A stretch of DNA of 64,000 nt from Hymenobacter rubripertinctus (GTDB lineage: Bacteria > Bacteroidota > Bacteroidia > Cytophagales > Hymenobacteraceae). A model generated the notes under the pieces. The model ran no database searches. It was not told the DNA's origin and worked only from the letters and a program-made list of their open reading frames with translations. This document shows positions 10,285-19,612 of the stretch, piece after piece. Within the stretch, counting starts at the first letter, position 1. The number at the start of each line of letters is the position of its first letter. Location: positions 62,001 to 126,000 of the forward strand of contig NZ_QYCN01000008.1 of NCBI RefSeq assembly GCF_003583925.1, in the 5' to 3' direction. Both the position numbers and the translations under genes were made by a program.

Positions 10285-10929
10285 CTAGAGGCAAGTATTC
10301 GACTTGCTAACGGGTTGCGAGGAGCTTCCCGACGCTTCGGGGCTGATACGGGAAACGCAGCCGTCGGTTAGCTGGTACTGGTCGCGGCTTTCGGGACAAG
10401 TGGCGTGGCCGGCCGCGTCGAAGGCGAGCTGGTGGCCGTGGGCGCTCATCCAGCCCTGGGGCCGGGCGGGGTTGCCGTACACCAGGGAGTAGGCCAGCAC
10501 GTCGCGCGTAACCACCGAGCCAGCCCCCACAAAGGCGAACTCGCCCAGCGTCACGCCGCACACGATGGTACTGTTGGCCCCGATGCTTACCCCCCGGCCC
10601 AGGCGGGTAGGCAGGTAATGGGCATCGCCGCGGCGGGGCACGGCGGCGCGGGGGTTGCGCACGTTGGTAAACACCACCGAGGGTCCCAGGAAGACGTCAT
10701 CGGCGCATTCCACGCCGGCGTACAGGCTCACGTTGTTCTGCACTTTCACGTTGCGGCCCAGCATCACGCCATCAGCCACAAACACGTTCTGCCCCAGGTT
10801 GCAGCCCTCGCCCAACACCGCATGGCTACTCACGTGCGAGAAATGCCAGATCCGGCAGCCGGCTCCCACGCGGCAGCCCTCATCGAGGACGGCAGTTGGG
10901 TGGGCGTAGTAACCGGAAGCGTCGGACAT
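10285..10929 (-). CDS. WbpD-like N-acetyltransferase with left-handed beta-helix
   Basis: 214 aa hexapeptide-repeat acyltransferase. Isoleucine-patch repeats run from about residue 15 to 165 (VGAGCRIWHF, LGQNVFVADGVMLG and later). The C-terminal block GNPARPQGWMSAHGHQL with CPES resembles WbpD/WlbB, which acetylate the 3-amino group of UDP-GlcNAc3N-uronate. The WbpA-like dehydrogenase follows directly. The dehydrogenase and transaminase partners (WbpB, WbpE) are not in the window. The ATG at 10929 starts the conserved region; an upstream in-frame extension is not family-like. Confidence 0.85.
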   Translation of the reverse strand: MSDASGYYAHPTAVLDEGCRVGAGCRIWHFSHVSSHAVLGEGCNLGQNVFVADGVMLGRNVKVQNNVSLYAGVECADDVFLGPSVVFTNVRNPRAAVPRRGDAHYLPTRLGRGVSIGANSTIVCGVTLGEFAFVGAGSVVTRDVLAYSLVYGNPARPQGWMSAHGHQLAFDAAGHATCPESRDQYQLTDGCVSRISPEASGSSSQPVSKSNTCL

Positions 10930-11091
10930 GCGAGAGGGGTAAGTGGGCCTTGATTGAGCCAGCAAAGGTAAGGATTTTGATAGTGTGGTGGGAAGTTGAA
11001 GTTTGTGGCCGGCTGACAATTGGTGGGGCAACCGCGCTATGGCCGGGGCAATGCGGCTCACTCCCGCCACCAGCCCCCTGTTATCTTTTCG

Positions 11092-11967
11092 TTAGGCCCC
11101 TTTCGGCAGGCCCGGCCACGTGGCCCGCACCATCCGGGGCCGGTCGAATATATCAGCGTGCGTAACGGCTCCGCCGTAGCCCAGTTCCTGCAACAGAGCC
11201 AAGGTTTCGGAGGCAAACTGCTCATTGATTTCAAAGTACAGCGTGCCGCCGGGTTTCAGCAGCTTCCGGCCCAGCCCGGCAATGCGGCGGTAGAAGAGCA
11301 GCGGGTCGTGGTCGGGCACGAACAGGGCGGTGGCGGGTTCGAAGGCCAGCACGTTGGGGCGCATCAGGGGGCGCTCATTTTCCAGTACGTAGGGCGGGTT
11401 GCTCACCAGCACGTCCAGCGGCCCGGCCAGTTGAGGAGTCTCCCTTAGAATATCCAGTTGCTGAAAATCAACGGTCACCTCATAGCGGGCGGCATTGCGC
11501 CGGGCCACGGCCAGGGCTTCCCCCGAAATATCCACGGCCGTGAGCTGGCAGCCGGGCAGGCGTTCGGCCAGGGCCAGCGGAATGCAGCCCGAGCCGGTGC
11601 CCACGTCCAGCACCCGCAGGCCGGCGCGGCCGCGCTGCTCGCGGGCAATCAGGGCCACCAGCTCCTCGGTTTCGGGCCGCGGAATGAGGGTGGCGGGCGT
11701 TACGTCCAGCTCCAGCCCGGCAAAGTGGGCCACGCCCAGCACGTACTGCAACGGCTCGTGGCCCAGCAGCCGGGCCTGAATTCCGGGCAGCCCGGCCAGG
11801 CGCTCATCCGCCCCCACTTCCTCCTGCCCCTGTATTAATCGTTGTAGAGGTGTCAGGGCCAGCAGATGTTCTAGTACCTGCGTGGCTATGGCCTCGGCTT
11901 CGGGGGTATCGTAGAGGGCTTGCAGAGCGGTGCTGAGGTCGGTGGTAAGCTGGCGGAGTGTGGGCAT
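11092..11967 (-). CDS. prmC: Peptide chain release factor N5-glutamine methyltransferase
   Basis: 291 aa. The N-terminal helical domain (1-80) leads to the SAM-binding domain with DVGTGSG at 121-127. The catalytic NPPY motif is at 190-193 and the IPRPETE block at 95-101. PrmC methylates the GGQ glutamine of release factors; its target prfA lies at the other end of this window. The ATG at 11967 begins the family-like sequence, and the upstream extension overlaps the divergent ribD promoter region. It is divergent from ribD with 125 bases between the two starts. Confidence 0.95.
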   Translation of the reverse strand: MPTLRQLTTDLSTALQALYDTPEAEAIATQVLEHLLALTPLQRLIQGQEEVGADERLAGLPGIQARLLGHEPLQYVLGVAHFAGLELDVTPATLIPRPETEELVALIAREQRGRAGLRVLDVGTGSGCIPLALAERLPGCQLTAVDISGEALAVARRNAARYEVTVDFQQLDILRETPQLAGPLDVLVSNPPYVLENERPLMRPNVLAFEPATALFVPDHDPLLFYRRIAGLGRKLLKPGGTLYFEINEQFASETLALLQELGYGGAVTHADIFDRPRMVRATWPGLPKGA

Positions 11968-12092
11968 GCGGGCAAAAGTACGGCCGAAAGCGGCCTGTTT
12001 GGGCGGGGCGCGTATCTTCGCTGGCAACCGCCCCGTTCCATCGCCCCTCCCGCTGGGCCGGTGCAACAAGCCCTACCCTACCCCACCTACTC

Positions 12093-13148
12093 ATGCCCTT
12101 CACCGCTTCCGAATTCGACCTGCTGATGATGCGCCGCGCCCTCGATCTGGCCCGGCTCGGCACCGGCTACGCCCGGCCTAACCCGCTGGTGGGCTGCGTT
12201 ATCACCCACGAAGGCCGCGTTATCGGGGAAGGCTGGCACCGGCAGTATGGCGGCCCCCACGCCGAAGTCAACGCCATCAACAGCGTTACGGAGCCGGAAC
12301 TGCTGCCCCGCAGCCGGGTCTACGTGACGCTGGAGCCCTGCGCCCACCACGGCCAAACGCCCCCCTGCGCCGATTTGCTCATTGAGAAGCAAGTAGCCGA
12401 TGTCATCATCTGCAACCTCGACCCCAACCCGCTGGTGGCCGGCCGGGGCCTACAGAGGCTGCGCGACGCGGGCATAACAGTGGAAACGGGGGTACTGGAG
12501 GCCGAGGGCCGCTGGCTGAACCGGCGCTTCTTCACGTTTCAGGAGCAGCAGCGACCCTACGTGGTGCTCAAGTGGGCCGAAACCGCCGACGGCTACCTGG
12601 CCGGACCCTACTTTCAGCCGGTGCCCATCAGCGGGGAGCTGGCCCGGGTGGCGGTGCACCAGTGGCGGGCCGAGGAGCACGCCATCCTGGTAGGCACCCG
12701 CACTGCCCTGCACGACAACCCCCGCCTGAACGTGCGCGAGTGGCCCGGCCAAAATCCCGTCCGCCTCGTCATCGATAAGAACCTGAGCCTGCCGCCCACC
12801 CATTACCTCTTCGATGGCTCCCAGCCTACGCTCGTTTTCACTTACCGCGAACGGGCGGGCAAGCACAACGTGGAGTACGTGACGCTACCCGAAGCCGACG
12901 ACCTGTTTCCGCGCATCCTGCGGCATTTGCACGAGCAGAAAGTTCAGTCGGTGCTGGTGGAAGGCGGCCCCACCGTGCTCAATTCCCTGCTCCGGGATGG
13001 CCTCTGGGATGAGGCGCGGGTTATTCGCGCGCCCAAGGTCCTTGGCGGCGGCGTACCGGCCCCCACGCTAGGCCTCACCGGCCTCCAGGAGCAGTTCCGC
13101 CTGGGCGAAGACGAAGTATTCATCTATAAAAGAGCCATTGGCGCATAG
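12093..13148 (+). CDS. ribD: Bifunctional riboflavin deaminase/reductase
   Basis: 351 aa two-domain enzyme for steps two and three of riboflavin synthesis. The deaminase domain (1-145) has the zinc-site residues H56 (PHAEVNAI), C83 and C92 (EPCAHHGQTPPC) with the proton donor E58. The reductase domain (about 150-350) includes LVEGGPTVLNSLL. The ATG at 12093 gives a normal N-terminus (FDLLMMRRALDLA). A TATCTTCG promoter-like element lies upstream at about 12010. The gene is followed by a strong hairpin and is not next to other rib genes. Confidence 0.95.
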   Translation: MPFTASEFDLLMMRRALDLARLGTGYARPNPLVGCVITHEGRVIGEGWHRQYGGPHAEVNAINSVTEPELLPRSRVYVTLEPCAHHGQTPPCADLLIEKQVADVIICNLDPNPLVAGRGLQRLRDAGITVETGVLEAEGRWLNRRFFTFQEQQRPYVVLKWAETADGYLAGPYFQPVPISGELARVAVHQWRAEEHAILVGTRTALHDNPRLNVREWPGQNPVRLVIDKNLSLPPTHYLFDGSQPTLVFTYRERAGKHNVEYVTLPEADDLFPRILRHLHEQKVQSVLVEGGPTVLNSLLRDGLWDEARVIRAPKVLGGGVPAPTLGLTGLQEQFRLGEDEVFIYKRAIGA

Positions 13149-13197
13149 CTACTGGCCGATAGCCTGCTCGTATACTCACTGGCGGGCTCCAGCACAA

Positions 13198-13247
13198 AAG
13201 CTCCCGCCGGCTCTTTCCCTGATGCAGGAAAGAGCCGGCGGGAGCTT
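13198..13247. terminator. Two-way terminator between ribD and rpmA
   Basis: Perfect 21-base arms, AAGCTCCCGCCGGCTCTTTCC and its complement, with a short loop between convergent genes. Confidence 0.85.
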
Positions 13248-13299
13248 CGCCGTAGAACGAAAGCCCGCAGCCGGTGGCTGTTGGCTAACCGCTCAAAAA

Positions 13300-13605
13300 C
13301 TACTCGGCCGCCGAAGCGTTGGCCGACGTGTGTACTTCCGAAGCCTCTACGGCAGCGGCTACTACCGACACGAACGAACGGTCTTTGCGGCCCTTGCGGA
13401 ACTGCACCGTGCCGTCGATCATGGCAAACAGGGTGTGGTCCTTGCCCATTCCCACGTTCTGGCCGGGGTGGTGCTTGGTGCCGCGCTGCCGCACGATGAT
13501 GTTGCCGGAAATGATGGACTGACCGCCGAAGATCTTCACGCCCAAGCGCTTGGATTCCGATTCGCGGCCGTTATTAGAGCTACCTACGCCTTTCTTGTGT
13601 GCCAT
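13300..13605 (-). CDS. rpmA: Large-subunit ribosomal protein bL27
   Basis: 101 aa. The N-terminus [20 protein letters not shown] and the block [21 protein letters not shown] are diagnostic of bL27, whose N-terminal tail reaches the peptidyl-transferase centre. A short alanine/serine-rich C-terminal extension is present. The gene is preceded by rplU on the same strand, the conserved L21-L27 order. An unusual palindrome array lies between them. Confidence 0.98.
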   Translation of the reverse strand: MAHKKGVGSSNNGRESESKRLGVKIFGGQSIISGNIIVRQRGTKHHPGQNVGMGKDHTLFAMIDGTVQFRKGRKDRSFVSVVAAAVEASEVHTSANASAAE

Positions 13606-13611
13606 TTTATT

Positions 13612-13708
13612 GGAGCTGTTAGCTGATAGCGGTTAGCTATTAGCTTTTTGTGAGAGCAAGCCAGTTGAACGGAGAGCTAACAGCTAACAGCCATCAGCTA
13701 ACAGCTTA
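13612..13708. repeat. Inverted repeat of AGCTGTTAGCT units between rplU and rpmA
   Basis: GAGCTGTTAGCTGATAGC faces CCATCAGCTAACAGCTT, with further AGCTAACAGCT units inside. It sits in a ribosomal-protein operon, where it could form a structure in the mRNA between two stoichiometric genes. Confidence 0.8.
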
Positions 13709-13713
13709 TTCAA

Positions 13714-14019
13714 CTAGGCGATGCTGTTGATCATTACTTTGGTGAACTGCTGACGGTGGCCGTTCAGCTTCTTGTAACCCTTGCGGCGCTTCTTCTTGAA
13801 CACGAGCACCTTATCACCCTTCACGTGAGCGAGGATGGTACCGGTCACGGTCACGTCCAGCAGCGGCGAACCGATGGTGAGCGTCCCGTTATCATCGGTC
13901 AGCAGGGCCTTGCCCAGCTGCACCTCGTCGCCGACGTTGCCAGCCAAACGGTGGGCATATACAAATTTATTGGCTTCGACCTTGGTCTGCTTCCCGGCTA
14001 TGTTGACAATTGCGTACAT
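13714..14019 (-). CDS. rplU: Large-subunit ribosomal protein bL21
   Basis: 101 aa. It starts MYAIVNIAGKQTKVEANKF and contains the signature KKKRRKGYKKLNGHRQQFT, the rRNA-binding segment of bL21. It is first in the rplU-rpmA pair. The promoter should lie in the shared region facing nrdB. Confidence 0.98.
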   Translation of the reverse strand: MYAIVNIAGKQTKVEANKFVYAHRLAGNVGDEVQLGKALLTDDNGTLTIGSPLLDVTVTGTILAHVKGDKVLVFKKKRRKGYKKLNGHRQQFTKVMINSIA

Positions 14020-14174
14020 CGGCGTCTTGGCGGTTTCTGAAAAATGGAAGGCAAAAGTAGAAGTATCCGCTCACATATGCAAACCCTAACTCATTAAACC
14101 TCATCACTCCTGCCTTTAGAGCCCCTGAAAGCCTTTATGCAGGAACGCGCCGGCGGGTACGCGAATAGTTTTTT

Positions 14175-14214
14175 TGTGGATAACTGCAATTGTCCACACC
14201 ACAAATGTGGATAA
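14175..14214. promoter_or_regulatory. Cluster of three DnaA-box-like sites upstream of nrdB
   Basis: TGTGGATAA, the complement of the consensus DnaA box TTATCCACA, occurs at 14175-14183 and 14206-14214. A third site, TTGTCCACA (one mismatch), lies at 14190-14198. A T-rich tract follows. In E. coli, DnaA boxes upstream of nrdAB couple ribonucleotide reductase to replication, and these sites lie about 260 bases before nrdB. A replication origin is an alternative, but no other origin feature is seen. A TATCTTTG promoter-like element at 14354-14361 lies closer to nrdB. Confidence 0.6.
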
Positions 14215-14477
14215 CTTTTTTATTTTTTTGCTTTCCGCCGCCAAATAGGGCCTGCTCAACCAATTCGACCAATGCTCAGCAGCTTAGCGGCATAGGCAAA
14301 ACTTAACACGGAAAAAATGCCGGACCCAGGTCCTCGTTCCCGACTGCGCGGTTTATCTTTGACATTCGGCCACCCCCGCCGGCCGGGCAAACTTTGCCGG
14401 CGGACTTGGGTTAGGCTAACACTGCCCCCCCGGCGGCGCAAAGCCGGACTGATCTTACGTATTTTACCCCTGCTGCC

Positions 14478-15440
14478 ATGGAACCGCTACTCACCGAGAA
14501 CCCGAACCGCTTCGTTCTTTTCCCCATTCAGCACGACGACGTGTGGCAGTTCTACAAGAAGGCCGAGGCCTCGTTCTGGACGGCCGAGGAAATTGACCTG
14601 AGCCAGGACCAGAAGGACTGGGACAACCTCAACGACGGCGAGCGGCACTTCATTTCCCACGTGCTGGCCTTCTTCGCGGCCTCCGACGGCATTGTGAACG
14701 AGAACCTGGCCATCAACTTCATGCAGGAAGTGCAGATGGCCGAGGCCCGCTGCTTCTACGGCTTCCAGGTGATGATGGAAAACATCCACTCCGAAACGTA
14801 TTCGCTGCTGATTGACACCTACATCAAAGACCCCAAGCAAAAGGACTACCTCTTCAACGCCCTCGAAACGGTACCCTGCGTGAAGAAAAAAGGCGACTGG
14901 GCCATTAAGTGGATCAACTCGGAGAACTTCACCGAGCGCCTAATTGCTTTCGCGGCCGTGGAAGGCATCTTCTTCTCCGGCTCGTTCTGCTCTATTTTCT
15001 GGCTCAAGAAGCGCGGCCTCATGCCCGGCCTCACCTTCAGCAACGAGCTGATTTCCCGCGACGAGGGCCTGCACTGCGACTTCGCCTGCCTGCTCTACAA
15101 GGACCACCTCCAGAACAAGCTGCCCGAAGCCCGGGTCCAGGAAATCATCCGCGACGCGGTGGAAATCGAGCAGGAATTCGTGACCGACGCGCTGCCCGTG
15201 AACCTGATTGGGATGAACGCCAAGAGCATGAACCAGTACATCGAGTTCGTAGCCGACCGCCTGCTCGAATCGTTGGGGTACAGCCGCATCTACAACGCTA
15301 CCAACCCCTTCGATTTCATGGAAATGATTTCGCTCCAGGGTAAAACCAACTTCTTCGAGAAGCGCGTGGCCGAGTACCAAAAGGCCGGCGTAATGAGCGA
15401 GCGGACCGAAAACGCCTTCTCCCTCGACGAGGACTTTTAA
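14478..15440 (+). CDS. nrdB: Class Ia ribonucleotide reductase small subunit
   Basis: 320 aa di-iron radical subunit, close to the eukaryotic R2 type. By comparison with mouse R2, iron ligands are D70, E101, H104, E162, E196 and H199, and the radical tyrosine is Y108 ([11 protein letters not shown]). The C-terminus AFSLDEDF matches the conserved peptide that docks on the large subunit. It supplies deoxyribonucleotides together with NrdA. The gene ends in a strong terminator and nrdA lies 4.2 kb further on, so the two subunits are not in one transcript. Confidence 0.97.
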   Translation: MEPLLTENPNRFVLFPIQHDDVWQFYKKAEASFWTAEEIDLSQDQKDWDNLNDGERHFISHVLAFFAASDGIVNENLAINFMQEVQMAEARCFYGFQVMMENIHSETYSLLIDTYIKDPKQKDYLFNALETVPCVKKKGDWAIKWINSENFTERLIAFAAVEGIFFSGSFCSIFWLKKRGLMPGLTFSNELISRDEGLHCDFACLLYKDHLQNKLPEARVQEIIRDAVEIEQEFVTDALPVNLIGMNAKSMNQYIEFVADRLLESLGYSRIYNATNPFDFMEMISLQGKTNFFEKRVAEYQKAGVMSERTENAFSLDEDF

Positions 15441-15464
15441 GCGTCCGGCATTGCTGGCGAAATG

Positions 15465-15502
15465 CAAAGCCCCGATTCCGCGCCTGCGGAGTCGGGGCTT
15501 TG
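15465..15502 (+). terminator. Intrinsic terminator after nrdB
   Basis: CAAAGCCCCGA pairs with TCGGGGCTTTG, with a further CCG/CGG stem inside, 24 bases after the nrdB stop. Confidence 0.85.
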
Positions 15503-15661
15503 TGCTGGATTACCGCTGGGTTACCATTGCCCGTCTCACCGTATGAAGCGCGAAGGCCAAACGAGAATTGTTGGGGGCGGTTGCGCCAGAAGCATGCCCG
15601 GCAACGAGACAGGAAGCCCGCCACGAAAGCCGTAGAACTCATTTGAATTCTGCACCAATCC

Positions 15662-15877
15662 ATGATCCAGCCCCGCAACCAGTGGCCTCTCCCGGGCCAA
15701 ACCGACCCCAGCCGGACGTCCTGCGCCTTCTGCCGCCGTCGGCTACGCATCAAGGGGCAGCCCGTTTTTCAGAACTGTTCCTGCAAGGCTTTTGGGCCAG
15801 ACATAACCATTGCGGCGCTAGTGGCCGGGGCGGTGCTGGTGGCAGTTGGCGGGTGGCTCTGGTGGCGTAAGCACTAA
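15662..15877 (+). CDS. Small membrane protein with cysteine pairs, hypothetical
   Basis: 71 aa if real. Residues 20-45 hold two cysteine groups (CAFC and NCSC) that could bind a metal. A single hydrophobic segment follows (TIAALVAGAVLVAVGG), ending WLWWRKH. The arrangement of a small zinc-ribbon-like head and one membrane anchor is coherent. I do not recognise the family, and the support is only coding character. Confidence 0.4.
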   Translation: MIQPRNQWPLPGQTDPSRTSCAFCRRRLRIKGQPVFQNCSCKAFGPDITIAALVAGAVLVAVGGWLWWRKH

Positions 15878-15911
15878 AACAGCCCTACCCTGCTGCCTGT
15901 CTGCCCGGCCC

Positions 15912-17045
15912 TTAGTTCACCACCAAGCGCTGGACCCGCGAGAAGTTGTGGCTGCGCAGTTGCAGGAAGTAGATGCCCGCCGCCAGCGGCCGGCGCACCA
16001 GGGGCAGGCGGTGCCAGCCAGCCGCCATGAAGCCCTCCTGGAGGCGGGTTACTTCCTGCCCAATCCCGTTGAGCACCCGCAACTGCACGGTGGCGGCAGC
16101 GGGCAGAAAAAACTCCACCGTCGCGTCCTGTTGCAGGGGGTTCGGGCTGACGGGATACAGAACCGGACTGGCTTCGGGCGACCGGCGCAGCACGTAAGTG
16201 TCGACCAGCTGACGAGTGCGGGTGAAGAACTGGAACGTGAGGCTGTCGGGGGTGGCGTTGAGGAGCATGGCCCCGTAGTTGCCGTTGAAAATGGCCTTGC
16301 TCTCGGGTAGTTGGGGCCGGTAGGTGCGCACGCTCCGGCCCCCGAGGCCGTTCACGAAATACGGCAGCCCGTCAACCAGCAGCCGCTCGTAGTGGTGGTC
16401 GTGGCCGGCCAGCACCACCGACGCGCCCCACTCCCGGAAGGGCCATTGCAGCTTTTTATCGGAGCCGTGCAGGCCCGAGGAGTAGGGCGCGTGGTGCAGG
16501 TAGACCACCTTCCAGCGGGCCCGCGAGGCCGCCAGCCGGGTGCGCAGCCACTGGCCCTGCCGGGAGTCGGCCGTGATGCCGTCGGGCTCGGCCGGGTCGC
16601 TGTCGAGGGCGAAGAAGTGGACGTCGCCGCGCACGAACTCATAGTAGCGGCCGTTGCCGGGCAGCGTGAAATAGTCGCGGTAGGCCTCGCCGTTGCGGGT
16701 GTAGTAGTCGTGGTTGCCCAGAGACGGGAAGAACCGGTCGGTGGAGGTCCGCGGCCCGTAGCGGCCCCGGTAGTTGCGGATATACTCGTGGTAATACTGC
16801 CCGATGTTCTGGTCGATGGTCATGGAATCACCCAAATCGTAGTTGTTGTCGCCCAGCGTGATAATGCACTCCGGGTCCCAGCTCTTTACCAGTTGGGCCA
16901 CGTCGCGCTCCGCGGAGCCGGCGAAACCGTAGTCGCCGATGGCGGCGAAGCGCTGCGCCAGTAACGGAGTGGTGAACAGGAGCCCCAGTAGCAGCAACAG
17001 CGGGCGTTGCCAGGTACAGATTCCGGCGCAAAGACGAGCAAACAT
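15912..17045 (-). CDS. Secreted metallophosphoesterase with type IX sorting domain
   Basis: 377 aa. Signal peptide at residues 1-30. The calcineurin-like phosphoesterase core has D38 (IGDYG), GDNNYD at 65-70, GNHD at 110-113, a later LHHAPYSSG and AGHDHHYER, which together form a dinuclear metal site as in purple acid phosphatases. The last ~80 residues (YPVSPNPLQQD..., AAGIYFLQL) are a Por-secretion C-terminal sorting domain, so the protein should leave through the type IX system. The ATG at 17045 starts the signal peptide. Its role is probably phosphate release from organic esters. Confidence 0.9.
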   Translation of the reverse strand: MFARLCAGICTWQRPLLLLLGLLFTTPLLAQRFAAIGDYGFAGSAERDVAQLVKSWDPECIITLGDNNYDLGDSMTIDQNIGQYYHEYIRNYRGRYGPRTSTDRFFPSLGNHDYYTRNGEAYRDYFTLPGNGRYYEFVRGDVHFFALDSDPAEPDGITADSRQGQWLRTRLAASRARWKVVYLHHAPYSSGLHGSDKKLQWPFREWGASVVLAGHDHHYERLLVDGLPYFVNGLGGRSVRTYRPQLPESKAIFNGNYGAMLLNATPDSLTFQFFTRTRQLVDTYVLRRSPEASPVLYPVSPNPLQQDATVEFFLPAAATVQLRVLNGIGQEVTRLQEGFMAAGWHRLPLVRRPLAAGIYFLQLRSHNFSRVQRLVVN

Positions 17046-17523
17046 GGCACTTTTCAAATAAATAATAAAGCCCGATAAAGAACATTGGTACCCGCTATCC
17101 AACCGGGCAACTTTCTGCCTTATTTCGCGCTCCGAACGTAGAAATCTATGCTGCATTCCCGACCAATGGGTGGCCGGCCATGCGCACCACAAAATGCCCA
17201 CCCGGCCGACCAGGCGCTGATTGGGAAGCTTAAAACTACTGTCTTTACAGCGAAGATTCAGCTGCCGGCCATTACTTATTTTTTGTTTTTATCCCCCTTA
17301 ACGTCATGCCTTTCTATCAGACTTTTCCTATGTATTATCCTATTAGCAGTTCTTTCCTTCCCTGGGCTCTCCGGTCCTTCTGATCTTTTCCTGCCGCTCC
17401 GGCATCCGCGTCCGGATGCTCGCGGGATTCCGGGCGTCGCTGACGCCGGCCAACAGCTCCCGCCACGGGGCGGCCGAACAACGTCACGTTCTACTCATTC
17501 CTTATTTTCTTCCTAACTGTCTC
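17046..17523. other. Divergent intergenic region, no gene supported
   Basis: This 478-base stretch separates the divergent phosphoesterase and CotH-like genes and must hold both promoters. The middle (17275-17370) is unusually T-rich. I see no convincing open frame or hairpin. Confidence 0.4.
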
Positions 17524-19233
17524 ATGCCTCGAATTGCTACTGCTTTATTGTGCCTGGCCCTGAGTGGGTCGTTGCTAAGCCCCCGCTCCGCTACTGCCGA
17601 CACGCTGACTATTGCGCCCACGTTTTATCACATTGATCAGCAGAAACACCTTATCCTCATCAACCGCAAGCCAACCGACCTCAATGCCGGGGGCACCCAG
17701 AAAACCCATCTGGACCTAAACGAAACCTACACCTTCAGCCAGCCGCTGACCACCATTACCACCGACCTAGCCTACCAGGCCGAGCACGACGGCACCCGCT
17801 TCTCGGTGTACTTCACGGAGCTGCCGGTGGTCAGTATTACAGCCCGCAAGCCCATCCAGGATACGCCCAGCATCTACGCCCGGCTCAGCCTGGCCGAACC
17901 AGCCGGCACCGTGACCGAGTCGGCGCTGGGCATCGAGTTCCGGGGCGGTTATTCCCAGACCTACCCGAAGAAATCCTACGAGCTGAGCTTCTGGAAAGAC
18001 AGCACCGGGGCCGCCTCCCGCGACGTGCAGCTGCTGGGCATGCGCACCGACAACAAGTACAACCTCCAGGCCATGTACAACGAGCCGCTGCGGGTTCGCA
18101 ACAAGGTCAGCTTCGAGCTTTGGCAGGAAATTCACGAGCCCTACTACCGCACCCAGGAGCCGGAGGCCAAAAGTGGCATTGCCATCCAGTACGTGGAGCT
18201 GTTTCTGAACGGGACCTACCAGGGCGTGTACGCCCTCACCGAACGGATTGACCGCAAGCAGCTCAAGCTGAAAAAGTACAGCAACGGCATTACGGGCGAG
18301 CTGTACAAAGGCGCCGACTGGGGTCCGGCCGTGACGTTCAGCGGCGCGCTGCCGGCCTTCGATAACGCCTCCAAAACCTGGGGCGGTTTCGAGTACAAGC
18401 ACCCCGAAGAGCAAACCGACTGGAGCAGCCTCTACAACTTCGCCGATTTTGTGCGCAACAGTTCCGACCAGGAGTTCTTCAGCACCGTCCAGCAGAAGTT
18501 CAACCTGCGCAACGCCGTGGATTACTACCTGTTCCTGAACCTGACCCGGGCCACCGACAACACCGGCAAAAACCTCTACATCGCCAAGTACAAGAAGGGC
18601 GAGCCGTACTTCTACGTGCCCTGGGACCTGGATGGCGTGTTCGGCACCGACTGGACCGGCAACCCCGCCAACGTCACGAACGACCTGCTCACCAACGGCT
18701 TCTACGACCGGCTCTGGCAGGACTGCTCCGCCACGGGCTTCCGGGCCGCGCTGCGCACCCGCTGGGCTGAGCTGCGCCGCAGCACCCTCACCGAAGACCA
18801 CATTCTGGCCAAGTTCCGGACCCATAACAACTACCTGACCCAGAACAACGTGTACGAGCGGGAGCAGCTGGCCTGGGCCGACTTCCACCCCGTGCCCGAC
18901 CAGCTGACCTACACCGCCACCTGGCTCGGCAACCGCCTCCGCTACCTCGATACGGCCTTCGGTGCCTCGTGCAACGTGCTGACGGCCAACGCGGCCCCGG
19001 CCACCAACGCGGTGCAGCTGTTCCCCAACCCCACCACCGACTACCTGAGCATCCGGACCACGGCCACGGCCACTGACCTCTGCCTGCGCGACCTGCGCGG
19101 CCAGGTGGTGCTGCAAGCGGCCCTGCGCGGCCCCCTCAACCAACTCGACCTGCGCCACCTGCCCAAGGGCCTCTACCTGGCTACCCTGCGCGATGAGCAG
19201 CGCACCACCACGCTGCGGGTGGTGCTCCACTAA
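17524..19233 (+). CDS. CotH kinase-like secreted protein with type IX sorting domain
   Basis: 569 aa. Signal peptide at residues 1-25. A small N-terminal region precedes a CotH-type atypical kinase domain (about 130-480), with the conserved FRGGYSQTYPKKSYEL, NLYIAKYKKGEPYFYVPWDLDG (metal-binding DLD) and ALTERIDRKQL blocks. Bacillus CotH phosphorylates spore-coat proteins; bacterial secreted homologues are poorly understood. The C-terminus (LFPNPTTDYLSIR, KGLYLATL) is a type IX sorting domain. The ATG at 17524 directly begins the signal peptide; an upstream in-frame start would put it inside. Confidence 0.88.
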   Translation: MPRIATALLCLALSGSLLSPRSATADTLTIAPTFYHIDQQKHLILINRKPTDLNAGGTQKTHLDLNETYTFSQPLTTITTDLAYQAEHDGTRFSVYFTELPVVSITARKPIQDTPSIYARLSLAEPAGTVTESALGIEFRGGYSQTYPKKSYELSFWKDSTGAASRDVQLLGMRTDNKYNLQAMYNEPLRVRNKVSFELWQEIHEPYYRTQEPEAKSGIAIQYVELFLNGTYQGVYALTERIDRKQLKLKKYSNGITGELYKGADWGPAVTFSGALPAFDNASKTWGGFEYKHPEEQTDWSSLYNFADFVRNSSDQEFFSTVQQKFNLRNAVDYYLFLNLTRATDNTGKNLYIAKYKKGEPYFYVPWDLDGVFGTDWTGNPANVTNDLLTNGFYDRLWQDCSATGFRAALRTRWAELRRSTLTEDHILAKFRTHNNYLTQNNVYEREQLAWADFHPVPDQLTYTATWLGNRLRYLDTAFGASCNVLTANAAPATNAVQLFPNPTTDYLSIRTTATATDLCLRDLRGQVVLQAALRGPLNQLDLRHLPKGLYLATLRDEQRTTTLRVVLH

Positions 19234-19259
19234 CCGGCCGCCGCCCGTCGGTACCTCCC

Positions 19260-19303
19260 GCAAAGAGCCCCGCCTTCCGCTTCGGAGGACGGGGCTTTTT
19301 GCG
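19260..19303 (+). terminator. Intrinsic terminator after the CotH-like gene
   Basis: GAGCCCCGCCTTCCGC pairs with a slightly imperfect complement, followed by GGGGCTTTTTG. The remaining bases to nrdA (about 310) hold only a weak DnaA-box-like TGTGGAAAA at 19429. Confidence 0.8.
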
Positions 19304-19612
19304 GGCGTCGGCTCCCCTGCAATACCACTTCCGCCGCAATCCGCCAACCCGATTTTGCGGGGCCGATTACGAAACATAGCGCTATTCAATTATCGAAAAA
19401 CCGCCTGAACTACACCGTTTTAAGCCTATGTGGAAAACTTCTGAAAAGAAGGTTTGTCCTAAAGGCCAGATAGAAATATCTTCCGGTATCAATGACCGCG
19501 CTTTGGCCTCCGGAGCCGCGTTCCGAACCTGATATACGCGCCTCGGCGGGCCGCCTGCAACGGCCCGCCGGGGCCTTTCTCTACTACCTCCCTTCCTCAA
19601 CCCGCATCGCTT

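Noticed and set aside
14175-14230. Replication origin at the DnaA-box cluster
   Set aside because: Three boxes and a T-rich tract are suggestive, but no dnaA, dnaN or other origin-linked gene is near. Control of nrdB is simpler. GC skew would decide.
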